From assembly GCA_021443045.1 (NCBI GenBank), contig JABUUT010000001.1, forward strand, positions 1 to 33,635: a stretch of DNA of 33,635 bases, read 5' to 3'. The notes below the pieces were generated by a model. The model did no database searches. It saw nothing but the letters and a program-made list of their open reading frames with translations, and had not been told where the DNA came from. The position numbers and the translations under genes were made by a program. The DNA is from Fibrobacteraceae bacterium. GTDB taxonomy: Bacteria; Fibrobacterota; Fibrobacteria; Fibrobacterales; Fibrobacteraceae. Positions 17,466 through 24,377 of the stretch are shown here, one piece after another. The stretch's first letter is position 1, and each line of letters starts with the position of its first letter.

Positions 17466-17717
17466 ATGGAAAAACAAGAAATTTTTGAAAAGATTAAAGC
17501 CGCCCTTATGGAAGAATTTGGCTTGGCAGAAAACCAGGTGACTCCAGAAGCCCGTCTCTACGAAGACTTGAACCTGGACAGTATCGATGCTGTAGACCTG
17601 ATTGTAAAACTGAAGAGTTTTCTTCCACGCAACATCGACCCTGAAGTATTCAAGGCAGTTCGCACGCTTCAAGATGTTGTAGACGCCATCTATAACTTGA
17701 TTCACGAAGCCAAGTAA
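17466..17717 (+). CDS. apeF: Acyl carrier protein ApeF-like
   Basis: An 83-residue acyl carrier protein with the attachment motif LNLDSIDAVDL and the modifiable serine at Ser39. It differs clearly from the first ACP outside the core (for example KLKSFLPRNIDPEVFKAVRT after the serine), so the two are not a recent duplication and probably dock different enzymes. AAAGG lies upstream. Its stop codon shares one base with the start of the next gene (TAATG), indicating coupled translation with the ligase fusion that should load the starter acid. Confidence 0.92.
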   Translation: MEKQEIFEKIKAALMEEFGLAENQVTPEARLYEDLNLDSIDAVDLIVKLKSFLPRNIDPEVFKAVRTLQDVVDAIYNLIHEAK

Positions 17718-20044
17718 TGAAGACGGTGGCGGGAAAGATTCTCTTTACCGCCCTGACTGTCCTTTATCCAGGACTGGTTTTTTGTGGGTTGTACTTTTGG
17801 GGTATTTCTCCTAGAATTTTGAGTCTGGCACTAATTGTGCTGGCTCTTTTTCATTTTACATCCAGCCGCAAAGCCCACAAGGGAGTTAACGCCGTAAAAG
17901 GGATGTTGTTTTTTTCAATCACCTTGGCCTGCGGGTGTGTGGCCTTTGCCCTGGACAGCAAACTGTTTTTAAAATTCTACCCTGTTTTTATCAACCTGGT
18001 TCTGTTGCTGTTCTTTGGCCTTAGCCTAAAAAAAGATGCTTCTGGAAAAAGAAGTTCCCTTGTTTTTCAACTAGCCTGCCTAGGAGACAAAACCTTGGCC
18101 CATTCCAGCAGCCGAAGCTTTGTGGAAAAATACTGCCGCAAGGTTACCCTGGTTTGGTGCTTTTTTTTCGTGGCTAACGGCACCGTGGCCTTACTCACCA
18201 TTGCAAGCGGCTCCGACAAGTGGTGGGCCTTATACAACGGCCTTGTTTCTTATATTTTAATGGGTATGCTATTTGCAGGAGAATTCATGATACGTTCCAT
18301 TCTTCAAAAAAAACTGAACTCCTATATTCCTGTTTCCAAGCTGGAACGAGATTCCAGACCTGCAGGTGCCCCCGTGGCCTTTAGCCAACAATTCAATAAG
18401 GGGCTAATCAAAACCTGGGGCCACTTTACCGCCGATGTTTCAAAACTGCGCCAAGAAATTCTATCAAAACCCAAGGCACCCTGGATTCTACACAGCGAAA
18501 ACACCTACCTGTTTTTAGCCGCCTTCATGGCTCTTCTTCAAACGGGACGCACCGCCATGGTGACCGCCAACAAAACGCCCCAGTTCATTGGGGAACTGCA
18601 AAAAAAAACATCCTTCTTTTTAACCGACGAGCCCTTTGAAGGAGCCACCCTGATTCAAGATGTTTTGGCCCGTCGCGAAGATGATGGAAGCTGGTCTTCC
18701 TTTGACCCCAACAACGAATTTTACCTATATACCTCAGGCACCACTGGTGAGCCCAAAGCGGTTTTCAAGCGTTTTATCCAACTTGAAAACGAATTGTATG
18801 AGTTGGTAAAAGTTTATGGGAGTGAATACGTCGACAGAAACATCTACAGCACCGTCAACCACCACCACATTTACGGTCTTCTGTTTACAGTATTCCTCCC
18901 CATCGCCATAGGGCGCCCTCTCTGCGACAAACATTTCGATGTTCCCGAAGAGCTTTCTTTGCTTGTGGATGAAAAATGCGTGCTGGTGGCCAGCCCCGCC
19001 TACATGAAGCGTTTAACATCATCTGTAAATCAGCCTATTCCATTCAAGGTTTCTCCCATGGTCCATTCCTCTGGCGGAGCCCTTCCCGAAGAGACCGCCC
19101 AAAAAATGTTCCAACTGGTGGGAAGCTGGCCCAATGAAATTTACGGAAGCACCGAAACCGGAGGCATAGCCTACCGCCAGCAAAAAGATGGAGCCTCTTA
19201 CAAGCCCTTTGAAGTCTGCAAGATGAGCATTGCCGAAAATGGTTGCCTCAATGTAAAGTCAAACTACATTTTAGAGCCAGAAGGGTTCACCACCGGTGAC
19301 TTGGCCCAGATTTACGATGATGGTCGTTTTCTTTTAAAAGGGCGTGCCGACAACATTGTAAAAATTGAGGAAAAAAGAATATCTCTTCCCGAGGTGGAAA
19401 ATCGAATAAGGCAGTCTGGTTTGGTACAAGACTGTCGTGCCGTTCCCATGAGCGGAAAACGCCAGTACCTGGCCGCCGCCATCGTACTAAACCAGCAAGG
19501 AAAAGAAAAGTTCAAGGACACTCCAAAACTAGAAATCAACAAGTTCTTCCGCAACCACTTGGCCCAGTTCCTCGAAGCCACCGTCATTCCCAAAAAATGG
19601 CGTTACCTAAGAGAGCTGCCCCAAGACAGCCAAGGCAAAATCAAGGTGGTCGATATTCAAGCCCTATTCCGTCAAGAATCCGATTCCAGATACCATTTGC
19701 TCTCTATTCAAACCGACGAAGAAAACATTACCGCCAAAATTTCTGTTCCAGAAACCAGCGACTATTACGACGGTCACTTTCCAGAATTCAAACTCTTGCC
19801 TGCGGTAGTTCAAGTGGATTTGGTTGCCAAATTGGCCCACCAGCATTTAAAAGCCTCCCTTAAGCTAGACCGCATTTCTAGAACTAAGTTTGCAAGCCCC
19901 ATTTTCCCAGACACTCCTTTTGTGCTTTCCATCAACTACAAAAAAGATACGGGGCGGGTTTCTTTTAACTACACCGACGAAGCCAGTGGAAAAACACTCA
20001 GCTCCGGAATTTTCTTTCTAGTTGTAGAACAGGAGAATGCCTAA
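17717..20044 (+). CDS. apeH: Membrane protein - aryl-ACP ligase - dehydratase fusion (ApeG-ApeH-ApeI)
   Basis: A 775-residue protein that joins three functions. Residues 1-200 contain several membrane helices and resemble the small COG4648-type membrane protein normally encoded beside the ligase. Residues about 205-640 form an AMP-forming ligase with the ATP-binding core YTSGTTGEPK at 338-347, EIYGSTETGG, and the FTTGDLAQI and LLKGRADNIVKI motifs of the C-terminal region. It should activate an aromatic acid and load it on an ACP. Residues about 665-775 form a FabZ/ApeI-like hotdog dehydratase with the GHFPEFKLLPAVVQ motif. In described clusters these parts are separate genes. It is coupled to both neighbours by TAATG overlaps. 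No frameshift or stop breaks the frame. Confidence 0.9.
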   Translation: MKTVAGKILFTALTVLYPGLVFCGLYFWGISPRILSLALIVLALFHFTSSRKAHKGVNAVKGMLFFSITLACGCVAFALDSKLFLKFYPVFINLVLLLFFGLSLKKDASGKRSSLVFQLACLGDKTLAHSSSRSFVEKYCRKVTLVWCFFFVANGTVALLTIASGSDKWWALYNGLVSYILMGMLFAGEFMIRSILQKKLNSYIPVSKLERDSRPAGAPVAFSQQFNKGLIKTWGHFTADVSKLRQEILSKPKAPWILHSENTYLFLAAFMALLQTGRTAMVTANKTPQFIGELQKKTSFFLTDEPFEGATLIQDVLARREDDGSWSSFDPNNEFYLYTSGTTGEPKAVFKRFIQLENELYELVKVYGSEYVDRNIYSTVNHHHIYGLLFTVFLPIAIGRPLCDKHFDVPEELSLLVDEKCVLVASPAYMKRLTSSVNQPIPFKVSPMVHSSGGALPEETAQKMFQLVGSWPNEIYGSTETGGIAYRQQKDGASYKPFEVCKMSIAENGCLNVKSNYILEPEGFTTGDLAQIYDDGRFLLKGRADNIVKIEEKRISLPEVENRIRQSGLVQDCRAVPMSGKRQYLAAAIVLNQQGKEKFKDTPKLEINKFFRNHLAQFLEATVIPKKWRYLRELPQDSQGKIKVVDIQALFRQESDSRYHLLSIQTDEENITAKISVPETSDYYDGHFPEFKLLPAVVQVDLVAKLAHQHLKASLKLDRISRTKFASPIFPDTPFVLSINYKKDTGRVSFNYTDEASGKTLSSGIFFLVVEQENA

Positions 20045-20799
20045 TGGGAGCTGCAGAGAATCAGAGTTTTTGTGCGGTGGTTCCAGTGTACCGCCACGAA
20101 GAAGCCAGCCGTCATGTGGCCGAAGCCCTTTCTAAGGCGAACATTCATGTGGTTCTTGTAGACGATGGAAACACTCCTGAAGGACACGCCATTCTAGAAA
20201 ATATCGCTGCACAGGTTCCCAACACCCATCTTGTTACAAATAAAGTAAACATGGGTAAGGGCGGTGCCGTTATTTCGGGTTTAAAAGCCGCTTTTGCAAT
20301 GGGCTTTACCCACGCCTTTCAAATTGATGCCGATGGTCAACACGATTTAAACGCCATTCCATTTTTTATCAAAGCGTCTAGAAAACACCCCCAGAATGTA
20401 ATATCCGCCTTTCCTCAGTATGACGGCTCTGTGCCCAAGGCCCGAGAACAGGGCCGCAAAATTACCAATTTTTGGGTGTATGTAGAAACACTATCTACAG
20501 AAATTCCCGACACCATGTGCGGTTGCCGAGTTTACCCCCTCCATACAGTTCTTCCCATTGCAAATAAAATAAAAAACTACCGCATGGGTTTTGATATCGA
20601 AATTATGGTGCGCATTTCTTGGGCTGGCATTAAAATGAACTTTTATCCCATTAAGGTAACGTACCCCGAAGATGGGGTTTCCAACTTTCGAGTGCTTCAC
20701 GACAACCTGGCCATTTCGGCAACCCACACCAAACTGGTTTGCGGAATGTTGCTTCGCTTACCTAAACTTCTTTTGAGAAAAATTAGGCCTAAGAAATGA
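20044..20799 (+). CDS. GT-A family 2 glycosyltransferase (ApeJ N-terminal part)
   Basis: A 251-residue glycosyltransferase of family 2, related to dolichol-phosphate mannose synthases. Motifs are VVPVYRHEEA near the N-terminus, the nucleotide-binding VDDG (39-42), NMGKGGAVISG, and the metal-binding DADGQHD (95-101). There is no membrane anchor at the C-terminus beyond a basic tail. Its stop overlaps the next start by 4 bp (ATGA). In aryl polyene clusters of proteobacteria, as I recall them, a glycosyltransferase and an LpxL-like acyltransferase form one protein (ApeJ); here they are two coupled genes. It probably adds a sugar to the lipid-anchored pigment. Donor and acceptor cannot be read from sequence. 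Confidence 0.87.
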   Translation: MGAAENQSFCAVVPVYRHEEASRHVAEALSKANIHVVLVDDGNTPEGHAILENIAAQVPNTHLVTNKVNMGKGGAVISGLKAAFAMGFTHAFQIDADGQHDLNAIPFFIKASRKHPQNVISAFPQYDGSVPKAREQGRKITNFWVYVETLSTEIPDTMCGCRVYPLHTVLPIANKIKNYRMGFDIEIMVRISWAGIKMNFYPIKVTYPEDGVSNFRVLHDNLAISATHTKLVCGMLLRLPKLLLRKIRPKK

Positions 20800-21767
20800 C
20801 AAAATTTGACAGAGAGTCAGAACATTGGTCTGAGGTTAAAGAGGTTGGCCATGGTCTTTGGCAATTCCGTTTTATGCTGTGGATTGTAAGCCACCTGCCC
20901 CTAAAGCTTATTGAGCTTTGCGTTGCGGTAATTACTTTTTTCTTTTACCTAGGCGGAAAATCTATTCGAGAGCGCTCCAAGGACTATTTGTGTAAGGTGG
21001 CCAAGGCAAAGGGGGTAAAGCCTTCCTTTTTGGGGCCCTACAAACATATTTTATCCTTTGCACTTTCTATGATTGAAAAACTTAGAGGTTTTAAGGGTTC
21101 TTTAAAACTCAATGTGGTAGAAAGGCAAAACGACGATTTGGAAGCCCTGGTGGAACAGTTGGAACATGGCCAGGGAGCCTTCTTGATTTGCTCCCACTTG
21201 GGAAACATGGAAATGCTTCGCTCCCTCACTGGCTACGGAGAAAAGCACACCCGCACCGACTTTAAGGTTTTTCCTGTGGTGGACTTTTCTGGAACTTCCC
21301 GTTTTAACGACTTGTTACGGGAACTAAACCCACAACTTATGGAAAATATCATTGATGCCAACAGTGTTGGCATTGATTCTGCTATTTGGATGAAAGACCA
21401 AATTGCAGCAGGAAACCTAATCGTAATTGCAGGAGACCGCACCTCGGCAAATACCCGCGGACGCTTTTTGGAAACGGAATTTATGGGTGAGGTAGCCCAC
21501 TTTCCAGAAGGGGCCTTTATACTTGCCAGCATTCTAAACGCCCCCATCTATTTTGCCTTTGGCATTCGCAAAAAAGATTTGGATATAACCTCTACCTATG
21601 AAATGCATATCCATCGTGCCCAAACCTCTTTTGACGGTTCCCGAAAAGAAAAGGCCGCTAAAGTTAAGGAATTGCTGGCAGAATATGCTTTATTGCTGCA
21701 AAAAAAATGCATGAGCCACCCATACCAATGGTATAATTTCTACAATTTTTGGAGCAAAGAGAATTAA
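20796..21767 (+). CDS. LpxL/HtrB-like acyltransferase (ApeJ C-terminal part)
   Basis: A 323-residue member of the lipid A acyltransferase superfamily (COG4261-like). The catalytic H-x4-E motif is SHLGNME (His134, Glu139), and AGDRTSANTRGRFLETEFMG followed by FPEGAFILA matches the conserved downstream block. One hydrophobic segment near residues 28-52 should place it on the cytoplasmic face of the inner membrane. It overlaps the glycosyltransferase gene by 4 bp. It should transfer an acyl group, possibly the polyene itself or a fatty acid, from ACP to a lipid or sugar acceptor during pigment anchoring. The acceptor is unknown. Confidence 0.87.
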   Translation: MTKFDRESEHWSEVKEVGHGLWQFRFMLWIVSHLPLKLIELCVAVITFFFYLGGKSIRERSKDYLCKVAKAKGVKPSFLGPYKHILSFALSMIEKLRGFKGSLKLNVVERQNDDLEALVEQLEHGQGAFLICSHLGNMEMLRSLTGYGEKHTRTDFKVFPVVDFSGTSRFNDLLRELNPQLMENIIDANSVGIDSAIWMKDQIAAGNLIVIAGDRTSANTRGRFLETEFMGEVAHFPEGAFILASILNAPIYFAFGIRKKDLDITSTYEMHIHRAQTSFDGSRKEKAAKVKELLAEYALLLQKKCMSHPYQWYNFYNFWSKEN

Positions 21768-21779
21768 ATCGGAGTTACA

Positions 21780-23306
21780 ATGAAACCTACAGTTGTTATT
21801 GGAAAAGACCGCTTGACTATTGAGAACGTGGTAGCCATAGCAAAACAAACCGCCAACATAGTCCTAAATGACACCCAGGAATTTGCTGATAAAATTGATG
21901 CCGGAGCCAAATTTTTGGATGAAGCTTTGGCAGAACATGGAGGCATTTACGGTGTAACTACCGGATACGGCGACTCCTGTACCCAAACTGTAAAACCTGA
22001 AAACTATTACGACTTGCCAGTAAACCTTACCCGCTTTCATGGCTGTGGCCTGGGTGAATATTTTGATCCGGAAACCACCCGCGCCATTGTTGCCGTGCGC
22101 CTCAATACCCTTGCCCAGGGCTTTTCTGGCGTAAGCATGGATTTGCTCCGCATTATCACCCAGTTTTTGCAAAACGATATTCTCCCTCTTATTCCACAAG
22201 AAGGTTCCGTGGGAGCCAGCGGCGATTTAACTCCCCTTTCCTACTTGGCAGGAGCCATCATTGGCGAACGGAAAGTTCTTTATAAGGGCGAAGTTCGCCA
22301 GTCTCTTGACGTGATGAAAGAATTGGGGATTACCCCCCACAAATTCCGCCCAAAAGAAGCCATTGCCATTATGAACGGCACCGCAGCCATGAATGGCGTA
22401 GCCTGCTTGGCATACTCCCGTGCAGAATACCTGGCAGACCTTTCTTGCCGCATTACCGCCATGAACACCATTGCCATGAAGGGTAACGCCTACCACTTCT
22501 TTGAACGTCTTTTTGATGTAAAGCCCCATCCAGGGCAAAACCGGTCGGCCAAGGAAATTCGCGACGCCATGGCCATTGAATCCACCAACGGCATAGTTCC
22601 CGAAAAAATTCAGGATCCCTATTCCCTTCGCTGCGCCCCTCACGTTATTGGCATGTTCTACGAAGCTGAGGAACTGATCCGTAGACTCATTGAAACCGAA
22701 ATGAACAGCGCCAACGACAACCCCATTGTGGACCCATTTACCCGCTCCATTTTCCACGGAGGGCATTTCTACGGTGGACACATCTGTTTCGCCATGGATT
22801 CCCTAAAAAATATTGTGGCAAACATTGCCGACCTTTTAGACCGTCAGTTGGCCACCATCGTTGACATCAAGACCAACAGAAACCTTCCGCCCAACCTTTC
22901 CTGCTCGGGAGAATTTGCCATTAACCACGGCTTTAAGGCTGTGCAAATTGGCGTATCATCTTGGACTGCAGAAGCCCTGCACAAAACCATGCCTCTAAGC
23001 GTTTTCAGTCGTTCCACCGAATGCCATAACCAAGACAAGGTTAGCATGGGCACCATTGCCGCTCGCGATTGTCTGCGCGTAATTGAACTTACAGAACAAG
23101 TAACAGCCGCCGTTCTTTTGGCCGCCGCTCAAGCCATTCACATTCGATTGGATCGTGGCGAACTGGGAGCCGACCGTATTGAAGGCGTAAAAGAAACCTA
23201 CAATCAGGTGTTTGCCAACTTTAAGCTGCTGGAATGTGACCGCCAGTTAGAAGGAGACTTGCGCAACACCATTAAGCTCATTCGCGAAAAATACTATAGC
23301 GCATAA
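21780..23306 (+). CDS. Aromatic amino acid ammonia-lyase (HAL/PAL/TAL family)
   Basis: A 508-residue MIO enzyme with the prosthetic-group-forming Ala146-Ser147-Gly148 inside GSVGASGDLTPLSYLAG. Other family motifs are YGVTTGYGDS, NSANDNPIVD and the Gln/Asn/Tyr-rich late region CHNQDKVSMG. The selectivity pair in NLTRFHGCG is Phe86-His87. By alignment, histidine lyases have Ser-His, Rhodobacter tyrosine lyase has His-Leu and phenylalanine lyases have Phe-Leu, so this pair is mixed. Inside an aryl polyene operon it should deaminate tyrosine or phenylalanine to 4-coumarate or cinnamate as polyketide starter, not degrade histidine. GGAG lies upstream of the ATG. It is 12 bp after the acyltransferase gene. 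Confidence 0.92.
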   Translation: MKPTVVIGKDRLTIENVVAIAKQTANIVLNDTQEFADKIDAGAKFLDEALAEHGGIYGVTTGYGDSCTQTVKPENYYDLPVNLTRFHGCGLGEYFDPETTRAIVAVRLNTLAQGFSGVSMDLLRIITQFLQNDILPLIPQEGSVGASGDLTPLSYLAGAIIGERKVLYKGEVRQSLDVMKELGITPHKFRPKEAIAIMNGTAAMNGVACLAYSRAEYLADLSCRITAMNTIAMKGNAYHFFERLFDVKPHPGQNRSAKEIRDAMAIESTNGIVPEKIQDPYSLRCAPHVIGMFYEAEELIRRLIETEMNSANDNPIVDPFTRSIFHGGHFYGGHICFAMDSLKNIVANIADLLDRQLATIVDIKTNRNLPPNLSCSGEFAINHGFKAVQIGVSSWTAEALHKTMPLSVFSRSTECHNQDKVSMGTIAARDCLRVIELTEQVTAAVLLAAAQAIHIRLDRGELGADRIEGVKETYNQVFANFKLLECDRQLEGDLRNTIKLIREKYYSA

Positions 23307-23312
23307 AAAACG

Positions 23313-23759
23313 ATGACCATGAAGCAGAAAAACTTAAGTACCTCTGTAGAATTTCAGGTGGAATTCTATGATGTGGATTCCATGCATGTGGCCTGGCATG
23401 GCAACTATGTAAAATACATGGAAGTGGCCCGCTGTGCCCTATTGCGTAAAATCAAATATGATTACAACGAAATGGAAAAAAGCGGTTACGCTTGGCCTGT
23501 GGTAGATATGCATATCAAGTACCTCCAGTCTATGGTATTTATGCAACGCATTCGTGCCGAAGTGGAACTCACTGAATATGAATTCTGCATGAAACTGTCT
23601 TACAAGTTTTTTGATGCCGAAAGCGGAAAGTTACTTACCAAAGCCGAAAGCATGCAAATGGCTGTAGACATGGCAAAAAAGGAATCTTGTTTTGTTTGCC
23701 CATCTTGTTTTGTAGATAAAGTAAAGGCAGCATTAAAGGCTGATGGCATTGATGCGTAA
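23313..23759 (+). CDS. apeK: Hotdog acyl thioesterase (4-HBT/YbgC type), ApeK-like
   Basis: A 148-residue thioesterase of the 4-hydroxybenzoyl-CoA thioesterase family. The catalytic block is VEFYDVDSMHVAWHGNYVKY, with Asp20 in the place of the catalytic aspartate of YbgC. A short second in-frame ATG (23319) would shorten it by two residues. In aryl polyene clusters this protein is thought to release or proofread ACP-bound intermediates. It overlaps the following LolA-like gene by 17 bp. Confidence 0.85.
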   Translation: MTMKQKNLSTSVEFQVEFYDVDSMHVAWHGNYVKYMEVARCALLRKIKYDYNEMEKSGYAWPVVDMHIKYLQSMVFMQRIRAEVELTEYEFCMKLSYKFFDAESGKLLTKAESMQMAVDMAKKESCFVCPSCFVDKVKAALKADGIDA

Positions 23760-24360
23760 CATAGTATTTGTGCTCATGGTTCTTGCGGTTTACGCCATTG
23801 CGGGTTCTGTACCCGCCGAGGCAGAACAGGTGTTAAAAAAATTTGCCGAAAGTGCTGTAGTTCAGGGGAATTTTAAACAAATTAAGTATATAAAAAAAAT
23901 CTCTAGAAGTTTTGAAGCTGAAGGTACATTTTTAATAGCCAAAGACTACGGTGTAGTTTGGAACACCGAAAAGCCTTTTAAAAGCACCATGATTATTACC
24001 CAAACCCAAATGATTCAAAAATCGGCCAGTGGAATGGTTAGTAAAATGGATGCTTCAGAAAATGCAGTCTTTGGGGAATTCTCCAAAACCATCCAATCTA
24101 TTTTTTCTGGAGACCTAAAAAGCATAGAAGAACACTTTACCCTAAATCCACCAAAAAGTTCAAACACAAAGGGAATAACTCTAGCCCCCAAAGAAAAAGC
24201 AGTGCGTCAGGTTATAGACAACATCCAACTGAACATAACCGGAAATGAATTAAAAAATATCATTATGACCGATAGCGACGGCAATTTACTGACCTACGAA
24301 TTTTCAAATCAAGAAACGTATAAAACCATTACCGAAGTGCAAAAGCAATTGTTCCAATAG
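23743..24360 (+). CDS. apeL: LolA-like periplasmic lipid carrier (ApeL-like)
   Basis: A 205-residue exported protein with a signal peptide (cleavage probably near residues 20-24, around SVPAEA). The mature part follows the LolA fold pattern: VVQGNFKQIKYIKKI, then FEAEGTFLIAKDYGVVWNTEKPF, equivalent to the Gly-rich strand and the W-T-x-x-P-F element of LolA. Start is either the ATG at 23743 or the one at 23752 (MRNIVFVLM); the latter looks more natural for a signal peptide and has AAAGG 12 nt upstream. It probably carries the lipidated pigment across the periplasm after the MMPL exporter releases it. Confidence 0.83.
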   Translation: MALMRNIVFVLMVLAVYAIAGSVPAEAEQVLKKFAESAVVQGNFKQIKYIKKISRSFEAEGTFLIAKDYGVVWNTEKPFKSTMIITQTQMIQKSASGMVSKMDASENAVFGEFSKTIQSIFSGDLKSIEEHFTLNPPKSSNTKGITLAPKEKAVRQVIDNIQLNITGNELKNIIMTDSDGNLLTYEFSNQETYKTITEVQKQLFQ

Positions 24361-24377
24361 TTCTAAGGAAGTAAAAT

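Noticed and set aside
22227..22781. Open frame of 184 codons on the minus strand
   Set aside because: It is antisense to the ammonia-lyase gene, which has complete active-site motifs in this stretch.
21780..23306. Ammonia-lyase considered as histidine degradation gene hutH
   Set aside because: No other hut genes are present, it sits within the pigment operon, and the selectivity pair is not the Ser-His of typical HutH.
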